Both the position numbers and the translations under genes were made by a program. DNA of 64,000 nucleotides, from assembly GCF_030129945.1 (NCBI RefSeq), contig NZ_JARRAF010000020.1, positions 1-64,000 on the forward strand, in the 5' to 3' direction. Shown here piece by piece: positions 1-8,360 of the stretch. The notes beneath the pieces are model-generated. The model worked only from the letters and a program-made list of their open reading frames with translations. It did no database searches and had not been told where the DNA came from. Each line of letters begins with the position of its first letter. The first letter of the stretch is position 1. This stretch comes from Parachitinimonas caeni (GTDB lineage Bacteria; Pseudomonadota; Gammaproteobacteria; Burkholderiales; Chitinimonadaceae).

Positions 1-2
1 CG

Positions 3-527
3 CTGAACGAGGTCGGCCGCGCCAGTCTGGTCCGTAGCGCCACGGTGCTGACCACCAACAACCGGCCGGTGCCCGTCACCCAGGTGACGCAAACCGTGTA
101 TCTGGCCAAGACCACAGCTTCATCCGGAGGCAGCGGCAGCAACAGCAATGGCACGCCGGGGCTGGAGCCGGGCACGGTCAATACCGGCTTTTATATGCAG
201 ATCTTGCCTACCGTGCTGCCCAATAAGTCGGTGCTGCTGCAGTTCTCGCTCGACCTCTCACGCCTGAAGGCGATCAAGCAGGTCAGTAGCGGTACACAAA
301 GCATTGAGGCGCCGGAGGTCGATACCACGAGCTTTATTCAATCCCCCACGGTGAAAAGCGGCGACACGCTGGTGGTGATGGGCTTTGAATCGACGCAGGG
401 GCAGTACAGCGAGCGTGGGCTGGACCGGACCACGGGCATTCTGCTCGGCGGCGCCCTGTCTGCCCGCACCACCCGTGAGACGCTGGTGGTGATGATCACG
501 CCGACGGTGGTGGAAGGAGCACGATGA
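3..527 (+). CDS. pilN: PilN-type secretin of a type IVb pilus, C-terminal part
   Basis: Only the last 174 or so codons are in the window; the frame is open from base 3 and the start lies upstream. The sequence reads like the C-terminal secretin domain of type IVb pilus outer-membrane secretins (R64 PilN family): a beta-rich stretch with a multiple-strand core, a Gly/Ser-rich insert near the middle and a terminal strand ending in VVMITPTVV, the usual secretin end. In this family the protein forms the outer-membrane ring through which the pilus emerges. The stop overlaps the start of the next pilus gene (ATGA), so the two are probably translationally coupled. Identification as PilN rather than another secretin rests on the downstream pilO-P-Q-R order. 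Confidence 0.85.
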   Translation: MNEVGRASLVRSATVLTTNNRPVPVTQVTQTVYLAKTTASSGGSGSNSNGTPGLEPGTVNTGFYMQILPTVLPNKSVLLQFSLDLSRLKAIKQVSSGTQSIEAPEVDTTSFIQSPTVKSGDTLVVMGFESTQGQYSERGLDRTTGILLGGALSARTTRETLVVMITPTVVEGAR

Positions 528-1855
528 TGGGTGCAGTCGCTATCCCGGTCGGGCGGCGGCAGGCGGTGGTGGCGGGCCTCGAATGGCGCACGGTGTCCGA
601 GGCTGGCGGCGCTGCCAAGCGGGAGATCCGCCGCTACGCCACCGAATTGAAGGCCAGCCATTGGGTGCGCATGGAGACCCGTCGCGAAATTGATGGCGAC
701 GAACGGCTCGACATTACCAGCGGCTATCTGGTGCGCGGGGCAGGGCGTATCCCGAGCAGCGGCCTGATCGCAGGGGGCGCGCTGTTCGCCCGCTCGATCG
801 GCCAGACCCGGGCGATTCTGCTGCATCGCGTGGTCGATGATGAGGTGTGGATGGTCGGGGTGATGGATGGCCATCCGGCGCCGACTTTCGAGCTGGTCGG
901 CCCCCCGAATGAAGTGAGGGCGATGGTGTCGCGCTTTCTGGCGCTACCCGGCAATGACGATGCCGTGATGTATGGCAACGCACCCGAGGTCTTTCCCGGC
1001 CAGGTGCTGGGCGAGTGGGAGCCGCAAGCCGCGCTGGAGATGGTGGGTGAGCTGGTCGCCAAGCAGATCCGTCTGCAGCCGACCTCTACCGTACTGCAGG
1101 CTTTGCCCTATGTGGCCGTGGTCAGCCTGGTGCTGGCGGTGGGGGCGGGGAGTCTGGTGGGTATCAAGAAATATCAGGAGCACAAGAAGCAGGAGCGTCT
1201 GCGCCGGCTGGCAGCCATTCAGCAGGTTGATCCGGTCGAGCTGTATCGCAGCAAGATGGCCGAGGCGTCGGCGCAATGGGTGCCGGCCAAGGAAGCGGCC
1301 GGTGTGCTCTGGTCCACCATCCGCAGTTTGCCGCTCGATAACGGTGGCTGGCACCTCTCGGCGGTGGACTGTGCCGAAGCCTGCTCGGCCACTTATTCGC
1401 CCTTGCCGATGGCCACCAATGCCAGCTTCCGCCAGATGTCGCCAATGGGCTTGCCGCAATTTGGCAATAACGCCATTACCGCGCCCTTGCTGTATCCACC
1501 CATCAAACCCGGCCGTTACCAGCTCGAAGCGATTCCCGAGCTGCGGCAGTTTCAGCTGGGGTTTGGCAGTGTGTTGCAGCAGCTGGGTTACATCGGCGTC
1601 ACCAATACCATGGCGGCCGACAAGTTGAACCCTATCGTCAGCGTGGTGGCGCCGCCGAATGGCCAGCTCAAACCCTGGCCCGACGGTTTCAAGCAGGCAC
1701 AATCGGCTGCCTTGCGTATCGGTGGCCCACTGGCTTTGTTGCCGGGGGTTATCGACCGCCTGCCGCCTAACGCCATTCTGAAAAAACTCACTGTGCGTTT
1801 TTCTGATAACTCAGGTCAGTTCGATCTGGAGGGGGAAGTCCATGTACTCCCGTGA
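524..1855 (+). CDS. pilO: PilO-type type IVb pilus accessory protein
   Basis: A 443-residue protein that I assign to the PilO (PilO2) family of type IVb pilus assembly proteins. The first ~200 residues are soluble and contain a VWMVGVMDG-type strand region; a single hydrophobic segment near residues 190-210 is followed by a charged helix rich in Lys/Glu/Arg and a C-terminal soluble domain with two cysteines (DCAEAC). PilO proteins are inner-membrane proteins thought to align the assembly platform with the secretin. The start ATG overlaps the preceding stop by four bases; a second ATG follows directly. The gene lies between secretin and pilP as in R64-like pilus operons. Confidence 0.8.
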   Translation: MMGAVAIPVGRRQAVVAGLEWRTVSEAGGAAKREIRRYATELKASHWVRMETRREIDGDERLDITSGYLVRGAGRIPSSGLIAGGALFARSIGQTRAILLHRVVDDEVWMVGVMDGHPAPTFELVGPPNEVRAMVSRFLALPGNDDAVMYGNAPEVFPGQVLGEWEPQAALEMVGELVAKQIRLQPTSTVLQALPYVAVVSLVLAVGAGSLVGIKKYQEHKKQERLRRLAAIQQVDPVELYRSKMAEASAQWVPAKEAAGVLWSTIRSLPLDNGGWHLSAVDCAEACSATYSPLPMATNASFRQMSPMGLPQFGNNAITAPLLYPPIKPGRYQLEAIPELRQFQLGFGSVLQQLGYIGVTNTMAADKLNPIVSVVAPPNGQLKPWPDGFKQAQSAALRIGGPLALLPGVIDRLPPNAILKKLTVRFSDNSGQFDLEGEVHVLP

Positions 1856-1949
1856 TGATGCTTTGGTTGTGGGGTGGTCGGCGATGCTTGTGGCGCTGGA
1901 TCGGTGGAGAGGGCTGGTGGTGGGGAGGGTATTCAAAGGGGCTGGTCGG

Positions 1950-2283
1950 TTCAGCGCCTCTGGCGCGTGGTTTTGGGTGCGGGGGGTGCCCCGCAGGCAC
2001 CATCCTTTCTTTGCTTCGCCAAAGAAAGGATGCAAAGAAAGGCGACCCGACTTCACCGCCCTTCGGGTTCCCTGCGCTCCTCGTCCTGCGTGGCCGGTGC
2101 GTAAACTCGCCCGTCCTGTGGCCGGGCTCAGACAAACGCACCGGACGGCCCCACTCCGGTCTGCGGTGCTCGGCGGTTCAGACGGGAGGGGATTCATAAC
2201 AGCCCTTTTCGGGCTGAAGCTATGGCAGGCGAAGGGGTTGGGTGACTCTCACTGGTTTGCCATGCATGCCCTGCTTTTCAATT
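1950..2283 (+). repeat. Interspersed hairpin repeat, copy A (full length)
   Basis: First of five related copies in the pilus locus. It starts with three hairpins: 1954-1966 (GCGCC/GGCGC), 1979-1994 (GCGGGG/CCCCGC) and 2001-2032, a perfect 13-bp stem with a 6-base loop (left arm CATCCTTTCTTTG). A ~200-bp GC-rich body follows, then a tail ending near the GCATGCATGG-like stretch at 2260-2272. The reverse complement of the tail matches the beginning of copy E closely, which defines an element of about 330-350 bp. It produces long spurious open frames in several phases. Confidence 0.8.
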
Positions 2284-2310
2284 TTTGGACTGGCACTGAT
2301 CTGTCCACAG

Positions 2311-2415
2311 CGGGCTCGCCTTTCTTTGCATCCTTTCTTTGGCGAGACAAAGAAAGGATGGTGCCTGCGGGGCACCCCCCGCACCCAAACACTGCGCCAA
2401 AGGCGCTGAACCGAC
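2311..2415 (-). repeat. Interspersed hairpin repeat, copy B (truncated, inverted)
   Basis: A short copy in the opposite orientation to copy A. It keeps the three hairpins (2329-2360 with a perfect 13-bp stem, the GGGG/CCCC hairpin and GCGCC/GGCGC near 2394-2406) but lacks the ~200-bp body. Together with copy A it forms an inverted pair between pilO and pilP, so the DNA just upstream of pilP is almost entirely repeat. Confidence 0.75.
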
Positions 2416-2591
2416 TTGCCTCATCGGGCATCTCGCAGCGGCTCTCAGTCCCGCAGGCGCTGAACCCATTACAAGCGGGTGAGTCTCGCCGCAGCTCTCT
2501 GCCGCCCACAGGCCAGCCGGACCAACCCAATCCGCCAACCACCACCCGGCCCCTGCACCACTACCTGCTCTACAGCATCGTCACCGCCGCC

Positions 2592-3161
2592 ATGTGGATC
2601 GCCTACAGCAGCAACACCTGCCACGCCGATATGGTCGATGACCTCGTCAGCAAGCAGGGACAACTGCTGCAGGCCGAGAAAATGAAAAAGCTCGAAGAAT
2701 CGAGCCCGAAGCCCAAAGAGCCAACGCCGCCGATTCCCCAGCTGTCGCCCTATGGCCTCGGCGCGCCCACCATGATGCTGCCCCAGCTGCAGCAGCAGGC
2801 CGATGAACAGCCGGTGCTGGTGGCCGTCTACCGCAGTGGTGACTTCTACATGGCGGATATTCTGCACCGGGGCACCATCTTCACCATCTCCAAGAACCAG
2901 CCGTTCATCTCGACCCTGGAAGGCTGGAAACTGGTGGGCATGACGCCTTCGACCGTCGAAATGGTCAAATCCAAACGGGTGATGACCGGCAAGGGCAAGC
3001 AGAAGATCGAACGCGACGAAATCACGGCGCGGCGCACGCTCTACCTTTCGCAGATTGCCGCCGGGCGTGAAGAGAAGAGCAACAACAGCCCTTCGAGCTT
3101 TGCGCCACCTACCTTGCCGGGCAGCTTCTCGCCGGTGCCGATAGCGCCGGTGCCACGCTGA
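2592..3161 (+). CDS. pilP: PilP-type type IVb pilus biogenesis protein (start uncertain)
   Basis: The C-terminal ~170 residues (from DMVDDLVSKQGQLLQAEK onward) look like PilP: a short coiled region after a signal peptide, a proline-rich linker and a small beta domain (VLVAVYRSGDFYMADI, GWKLVGMTPSTVEM). The frame is open all the way back to 1842 through two repeat copies, so length alone does not fix the start. A plausible signal peptide, HHYLLYSIVTAAMWIAY then SNTCHA, begins upstream of the first non-repeat ATG (2592); using it would need a non-ATG start such as CTG 2553. An ATG at 1842 has a good GGAGG site and overlaps pilO, but its product would carry about 230 repeat-encoded residues. pilQ follows after 15 bases. 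Confidence 0.65.
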   Translation: MWIAYSSNTCHADMVDDLVSKQGQLLQAEKMKKLEESSPKPKEPTPPIPQLSPYGLGAPTMMLPQLQQQADEQPVLVAVYRSGDFYMADILHRGTIFTISKNQPFISTLEGWKLVGMTPSTVEMVKSKRVMTGKGKQKIERDEITARRTLYLSQIAAGREEKSNNSPSSFAPPTLPGSFSPVPIAPVPR

Positions 3162-3176
3162 TGCAGGGGGGATGCC

Positions 3177-5096
3177 ATGTTCAAGAAGCTGATCGGCGGT
3201 AAAAAGCCACCCGAAGAAGCCCCGAAGAAAAAGCGGCCACGTCCCCGCCCGGAAGACGAAGACGATCTGTTCGCCGCCGGGCCGGCAGAGGATGACGAAG
3301 CCGACACCGACGACGACACCCGCTCTGCGGACGATGGCGCGGCATCCATTCGAGCGTCGCAACAGCCAGGGCAGGCCGACGCCAGCCGCGAAGCGGCAGA
3401 AGCCGTGCCCGAGCGTCGGGCGCGTGCGGCGGCGCCCCGCATTGATTACATCGAAGACGTGCCCAAGCACGAAAAGGTGCTGACGCTGGCGCAGGGGGGT
3501 GAAATTCCGCTCGCGGGCAATCTGCAGAACGATATGGCCGCCGTACTGGTGGGGGGGCGCAATGTACTGGTGATCGTCACCGAATCGCGCCGATCCTCGC
3601 AGCACACGCTCACGCTGGCGGCCCGGATCGAAGCGGCGGGCTATCGGGTGGCCGGGTATTTTCCGGCTTCGACGGCCGTGGTGCAGAAGCTGAATCTGGG
3701 TGAGGCCGTCAAGGAAAAGCGCTCCCGTGCCGTCACCTCGAATTCGCAGACGCTGTTTTATGAGCTGATCAGCGACACCATCCGCAAGCATGGCACCGAC
3801 CTGCACCTGTGTGTGCGGCCCGGCAACCGGGGCGCGGCGATGATCCGCCAGCACACCCGCATCGTCTCGTTGCGCAAGGTGCCGGCGAGCGAGCTGGTCG
3901 ATGTCTGCCACGCGGCCTTCAACACCATGAGCCAGGCCGATTCGCAGTCGCAGAACCAGTTCAGCCCCGACAGCAAATCGCTCGATACCGTGCTCGAAAT
4001 CACGGCCGACCAGCGCAAGGTCAAGCTGCGCTTTCAGTGGGTGAAGACCTTCGATGGCGGCGACGCGGTGTTCCGGGTGCTGCCGATGGCCAACAGCCTG
4101 GATTTCGCCGCGCCGGAAACCGATGCCGATGGCGTCATCAGCAAGGAATTCATCCGCCAGAAAGACCGGGTGCCGACACTGCCCGATCTGGGCTATGCGC
4201 AATCGCACGTCGATCTGATGGAGCTGGGCCAGGCTCGCAACAGCGGTTTGATTACGGTCTGCGGCGTGACCGGCTCGGGCAAGTCCACCACCATCCGCAC
4301 CCTGCTCAGCTACGACCCGGATCGTGGCAAACGCAAACGCTACAGCCTGGAAGACCCGGTTGAATACAAGATCTACGGCGTTTCGCAGATTGCCGTGAAG
4401 CGTGCCTCGGCTGGCGATGACTCGGAAATGCTGGCAATGGCCAATGCCTTGCTGCGGGCCGACCCTGACGATGTGATGCTCGGTGAAGTCCGTACCCGTG
4501 AAATGGGCCAGACGCTGGAGCTGATGGTGCTGTCCGGCCACCGCGTCTACACCACCCTGCACACCGCCTCGGCCTTCGGTGCCGTCAAACGGCTGGGGTC
4601 CGACGTCATCGGCATCAAGCGCGAGATTCTGAGCGACCCTAACTTCCTCTCGCTGCTGATCTATCAGGCCCTGCTGCCGGTGCTGTGCGAGCACTGCAAA
4701 TTACCTGCGCAAGACCGGCTCGACCCGAAAATGCGTACGCAGATGGAACGTTTCGGGCTGGACACCCGAAAACTGTTTGTTGAAAACCCGCAAGGCTGTG
4801 CCAAGTGCGGCGGAGTGGGGGTGAAGGGCCAGACCGTGGCCGCTGAAGTCGTGGTGCTGAACGCCGCCATGCGGCGGATGATCGAGCACGGCCAGCTGGT
4901 CGAAGCCGAAACCCTGTGGCGCCAGAGCCGCCGTGCCGCTTTCGATGAAGACGACATGACCGGCAAGACCGCACTCGAACACGCGCTCTACAAAGTCTCG
5001 CTCGGTCTGGTAGACCCCTACGAAGCCCAGCGGCCTTTCACGCCGTATCCGCTGCACGAAATCGTACCCTTGGTGAAAAAAGATGAGCGCCGGTGA
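3177..5096 (+). CDS. pilQ: PilQ-type type IVb pilus assembly ATPase
   Basis: A 639-residue GspE/PulE-superfamily secretion ATPase; the name follows R64 usage, where PilQ is the ATPase rather than a secretin. The Walker A motif GVTGSGKS lies at residues 363-370, the Asp-box/Walker B region ADPDDVMLGEVR near 428-439, a histidine box (TTLHTASA) shortly after, and a zinc-binding pair CEHC (504-507) and CAKC (541-544). The first ~100 residues are an unusual linker, very basic (KKKRPRPR) then very acidic (EDDEADTDDDT), probably disordered. It would power pilus extension from the cytoplasmic face. It overlaps pilR by 14 bases. ATG is preceded by a GGGGG stretch. Confidence 0.9.
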   Translation: MFKKLIGGKKPPEEAPKKKRPRPRPEDEDDLFAAGPAEDDEADTDDDTRSADDGAASIRASQQPGQADASREAAEAVPERRARAAAPRIDYIEDVPKHEKVLTLAQGGEIPLAGNLQNDMAAVLVGGRNVLVIVTESRRSSQHTLTLAARIEAAGYRVAGYFPASTAVVQKLNLGEAVKEKRSRAVTSNSQTLFYELISDTIRKHGTDLHLCVRPGNRGAAMIRQHTRIVSLRKVPASELVDVCHAAFNTMSQADSQSQNQFSPDSKSLDTVLEITADQRKVKLRFQWVKTFDGGDAVFRVLPMANSLDFAAPETDADGVISKEFIRQKDRVPTLPDLGYAQSHVDLMELGQARNSGLITVCGVTGSGKSTTIRTLLSYDPDRGKRKRYSLEDPVEYKIYGVSQIAVKRASAGDDSEMLAMANALLRADPDDVMLGEVRTREMGQTLELMVLSGHRVYTTLHTASAFGAVKRLGSDVIGIKREILSDPNFLSLLIYQALLPVLCEHCKLPAQDRLDPKMRTQMERFGLDTRKLFVENPQGCAKCGGVGVKGQTVAAEVVVLNAAMRRMIEHGQLVEAETLWRQSRRAAFDEDDMTGKTALEHALYKVSLGLVDPYEAQRPFTPYPLHEIVPLVKKDERR

Positions 5097-6156
5097 CCTG
5101 TTCAGCCGCGAGGGGCGTGCCCGCATGCGCTTCAATGCCATCCGCCACGAATGGTATGAAGACTTCGCCGACCACCTCGACGATGGTGAGCCCATTCTCA
5201 ATGGCGTACGGCGGGCGGCCGAGCGCTCGGCCGAACGCAAGACCGGGCTGGATCCGGTTTACCGCAACTGGGTGGTGGCACTCGGGCACAAACAATTTTC
5301 CCAGGCGATCCGTGGCACGGTGCCCGATACCGATGTGATGATCCTCGGCGCCTACGAGCGCATGCACAAGCTCTCTGAAGGCATGCGCTATCTGGCGGGT
5401 TTCATCCGCGAGCAGCTCAAGATCAAACGGGCGCTGACCCTGGCGATGATCGGCCCGGCCGTGGCCACGGTCATCATCACCGTGTTGCTGATGCTGATCA
5501 GCTTCAAGGCCGTACCGATGCTCTCGAAGCTGATGCCCCCCACCCAATGGAAGCGCGCCGCCTACCTGCTCTACCTCATCTCGGAAGCCATCACCGGCTA
5601 TTGGTGGCTGGTGCTGCTGATTGTGGGCAGCCTGCTGGTGTTCTACCTGTGGTCGCTCAATAACTGGGTTCATCCGTGGCGGCGCAAGCTGGATCACTGG
5701 CTGCCGCTGTACAGCTATCGGCGGGAAGCGCAGAGCGTCATTTTTCTGAACGCGCTCCAGGCGGTGCTGGAAAGCCGGCCCGGCATGGTGAAGGGGCTGC
5801 GCATCGTCAAATCCAATGCCAGCCCGTGGCTGGCCATGTACATCGACCGGATGCTCTACAACATCGAACGCCGCAATCTGGATGGCGCCCATGCGCTGGA
5901 TGTGGGTCTGTTCAGCCAGCGGCTGATGGACCGGATCATGGATTTCAGCGGCCGACGAGGGTTTGAGCATGCGCTGGGCAAGCTGTCGGCGCAGGAGTTC
6001 GAGCGTCTGGGCCGCAACCTCGAAAACGCCACGCTGCTGATTGGTTATGTCTCGCTGGCCGGTATTGCCGTGGTGCTGATCCTGATGATTCTGGGCTTTG
6101 GCGACATCGCGCTGACCTTGAAGGCGAAGTTCGATTCGATGAGTGGGAAGGGGTGA
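5083..6156 (+). CDS. pilR: PilR-type type IVb pilus inner-membrane platform protein
   Basis: A 357-residue GspF/PilC-superfamily protein. There are three clear membrane segments: around residues 120-145 (LAMIGPAVATVIITVLLMLI), 170-190 (YWWLVLLIVGSLLVFYLW) and near the C terminus (LIGYVSLAGIAVVLILMIL), with two cytoplasmic helical repeats carrying the family pattern (an AVLESRPGMVKGL stretch follows the middle segments). The platform protein couples the ATPase to pilin extraction from the inner membrane. The start overlaps pilQ by 14 bases, indicating one transcript. It is followed by about 1 kb of repeat DNA. Confidence 0.88.
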   Translation: MSAGDLFSREGRARMRFNAIRHEWYEDFADHLDDGEPILNGVRRAAERSAERKTGLDPVYRNWVVALGHKQFSQAIRGTVPDTDVMILGAYERMHKLSEGMRYLAGFIREQLKIKRALTLAMIGPAVATVIITVLLMLISFKAVPMLSKLMPPTQWKRAAYLLYLISEAITGYWWLVLLIVGSLLVFYLWSLNNWVHPWRRKLDHWLPLYSYRREAQSVIFLNALQAVLESRPGMVKGLRIVKSNASPWLAMYIDRMLYNIERRNLDGAHALDVGLFSQRLMDRIMDFSGRRGFEHALGKLSAQEFERLGRNLENATLLIGYVSLAGIAVVLILMILGFGDIALTLKAKFDSMSGKG

Positions 6157-6204
6157 GGGGGATGGGGGAGCCAGCCGGGAAGCGTGAAGTGATTCGGACG
6201 CAAA

Positions 6205-6465
6205 GTGTATTTAGCGCCGTTGGCGCGGTGATTGGGAGCGGGGTGCGCCCCGCATGCGCCCTTCTTTCTTTGCGTCGTCAAAGAAAGAAGGCAAAGAAAG
6301 ACGACCCAGCTTCACCGCCCTACGGGTTCCCTGCGCGCCTGCATCCCGGGTGGCTGGCGCAGAACTCGCCTGTCCTACGGCCCGGCTCAAACAGGCTGCG
6401 CCAGACGGCCCCACCCGCGATTCCGGTGCTCGGCGGTTCAGATGGGAGGGGGTGCATAGCTGCTG
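6205..6465 (+). repeat. Interspersed hairpin repeat, copy C
   Basis: Same element as copy A. Hairpins at 6214-6226, 6238-6253 and 6261-6290. In the third hairpin both arms differ from copy A yet still pair perfectly (12-bp stem, left arm CTTCTTTCTTTG). The body has diverged but ends at a recognisable CGGTGCTCGGCGGTTCAGA stretch. It lies directly after pilR. Confidence 0.78.
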
Positions 6466-6507
6466 TTGGTTGGGGTTGGCAATTAGCTGAAGAGATTGGC
6501 GGAGCTT

Positions 6508-6765
6508 GGGTTGCAGCGCCTGTGGCGCGGTGTTTGGGAGCGGGGGGTGCCCCGCATGCACCTTCCTTTCTTTGTCTCGCCAAAGAAAGGAAGCAAAGAA
6601 AGGCGATCCCACTTCTCCGGTTGCTGCGCAACTTCCCTCGGTCCGGGCATCTGGTCGGGCGTCGGCAGAACTCGCCCGTCCTGCGGCCGGACTCAGACAG
6701 GCTGCCGCCGACACCCCCCGCCCAGCTCCCCGGCCCTCGGCGGCTCAGAGGGCAGAGGGGCTCGC
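6508..6765 (+). repeat. Interspersed hairpin repeat, copy D
   Basis: Tandem to copy C with about 40 bases between them. Hairpins at 6516-6528, 6540-6555 and 6562-6593; the third has a perfect 13-bp stem (left arm CTTCCTTTCTTTG) with compensating changes relative to copies A and B. The body is the most diverged of the set. Confidence 0.75.
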
Positions 6766-6789
6766 TGTGGAGAAGTCAGTGGAATTTCA

Positions 6790-7125
6790 AGAATGGAAAG
6801 ACAGGGCATGTATGGCAATCCGCCAGAAGTACCTCAAACCCTTCACCTGCCGTGGCGCCAACCCGAAGAGGATTGTTATGAGTCCTGTCCCATCTGAACC
6901 GCCGAGCACCGCAGACCGGAGTGGGGGTGTCCGGGGCGTTTGTCTGAGTCCGACCGAAGGGCGGGCGAGTTTACGCACCGGCCACGCAGGGCGAGGAGCG
7001 CAGGGAACCCGCAGGGCGGTGAAGTCGGGTTGCCGCTCGATGCATCCTTTCTTTGGCAAAGCAAAGAAAGATGGGCGCATGCGGGGCGCCCCCCGCCCCC
7101 AAACACTGCGCCGCAAGGCGCTGAA
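6790..7125 (-). repeat. Interspersed hairpin repeat, copy E (full length, inverted)
   Basis: Full-length copy on the other strand. It begins with the tail (AGGGCATGTATGGCA near 6805-6819) that matches the reverse complement of the copy A tail, continues with the conserved body (TCTGAACCGCCGAGCACCG) and ends with hairpins at 7043-7073 and 7108-7121. One arm of the main hairpin has lost a base, so this stem is imperfect. Confidence 0.8.
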
Positions 7126-7194
7126 CCAACTTCTCTCGTCAGGTGCGGCAAGCACCGTTCTGCCAACCCCATCCCCCGCCAGAAAGGAATCCCC

Positions 7195-8310
7195 ATGCGC
7201 CCCCTGATACTGCTGGCCCTAGCCGCCGTAGCCGGCGTGGCCCAAGGCCGCCCCTGCACCGATAACGACCTCACCCCCTACCAGCTTGCCGGCATACAAG
7301 ATGGCTGGAAGGCCGCCGAGATCACCGGCTTTCTGCTCTGCGACGGCACCCTCAGCGCCGAAACCGAAGACCGGCTGGGCCGCAAAACCCAAACCGGCAC
7401 CTGGGCCACGGCCAACAAAAGCATCGTCGTCAACTTCCTCAATGGCCGCGCCATCAGCAAACAGGGCTACAACCTCGAATGGCAGCTGCCCTATTCACAA
7501 GTGCCCCCGCCGGCCAGTTATGAAAGCGGCAGCCGCTTGCTGAATGTGCCGGTGCTGCAAGTGCGCGGCGCCAATAGCAGCAGCGGTAGCAGCGGCGGCG
7601 GCGCGGCGGTGGGCATACCCGGCGGCGCCACCAGTGGCGGCACCGGCAGCACCGAAAACCCCTTCAAAAGCGAAACCCCCAGCCCCGGCCAATACTACGA
7701 CGCCCGCTTCTACTTCTCGCCCGATGGCGCCTGGCGCTTTCTGACCGCCAGCACCGATGGCAACTACCCGCTCAACCAGACACGCGGCCAGCCGGTGGCC
7801 AAATACGACCTGGGCCGTGCCAACCCCACCGTGTTCGACACCGGCATCAATCTGATCACCGTGCCCGATCTGGTGATCGACGGCCGCTGGTATGGCGGGC
7901 TGATGGTCAACGTCAAATCCGATGGCATCTGGTCGGTATACCGCGTGGGCCGCGCCCAGAGCGAACTGTTTCAGACCGGCAATATCGCGGGTTATCAGGG
8001 CATCTCGTCCAAAACCATCTTTACCGTTACCAGCGGCGGCATCAGCCACGCCTGGCGTGGCGGCAGCGATTGCAAGATTCCGTCCAGCGACGAAAGCCGG
8101 CCCATCATCACCCCGGCTGTGGCGGCCAAACCGGCTACCGGCACCCCCGGCCAGGTGGGCTATGTGCCCGAAACCCCGGCCCAGCCTGCTGTCTACGGCC
8201 CGGCCACCATCACCACCAACCCCGTGGTCTCGATCTACCGCATCGAAGCCGACTACCTGATCGCCGTGACCGGCAGCCGCGATAGCTGTCAGGTGCAGTT
8301 GCTGTACTGA
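7195..8310 (+). CDS. Unidentified secreted protein of the pilus locus
   Basis: A 371-residue protein that I do not recognise. The frame is open further upstream, but that part is repeat DNA; ATG 7195 follows a good AGAAAGGA site and opens a clear signal peptide (MRPLILLALAAVAGVAQG). The mature protein is beta-rich with a low-complexity Ser/Gly stretch near residues 123-140, a YYDARFYFSPDGAWRFL segment and a proline-rich section near residues 300-330. The four cysteines could form disulfides in the periplasm. The gene sits between pilR and the pilin gene, where the gene set of R64 has none of this kind, so a role in pilus assembly or as a surface component is possible but only inferred from position. 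Confidence 0.7.
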   Translation: MRPLILLALAAVAGVAQGRPCTDNDLTPYQLAGIQDGWKAAEITGFLLCDGTLSAETEDRLGRKTQTGTWATANKSIVVNFLNGRAISKQGYNLEWQLPYSQVPPPASYESGSRLLNVPVLQVRGANSSSGSSGGGAAVGIPGGATSGGTGSTENPFKSETPSPGQYYDARFYFSPDGAWRFLTASTDGNYPLNQTRGQPVAKYDLGRANPTVFDTGINLITVPDLVIDGRWYGGLMVNVKSDGIWSVYRVGRAQSELFQTGNIAGYQGISSKTIFTVTSGGISHAWRGGSDCKIPSSDESRPIITPAVAAKPATGTPGQVGYVPETPAQPAVYGPATITTNPVVSIYRIEADYLIAVTGSRDSCQVQLLY

Positions 8311-8360
8311 TAGATGCCCGTTGCAAGCCAAACCCAACCGCCCACTCAAGGAGAACCACC

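Noticed and set aside
1842-2545. Several 70-130 codon frames in the pilO-pilP gap
   Set aside because: All are read from the interspersed repeat and recur in every copy, in several phases; they are a product of the repeat's base composition.
2469-4694. Long open frame (741 codons) on the minus strand opposite pilP and pilQ
   Set aside because: It mirrors the high-GC codon bias of pilP and pilQ, which have strong family motifs, and shows no motif of its own.
6153-7274. Frames of 75-240 codons after pilR, on both strands
   Set aside because: They are repeat-derived (copies C, D and E) and share the same filler sequence.
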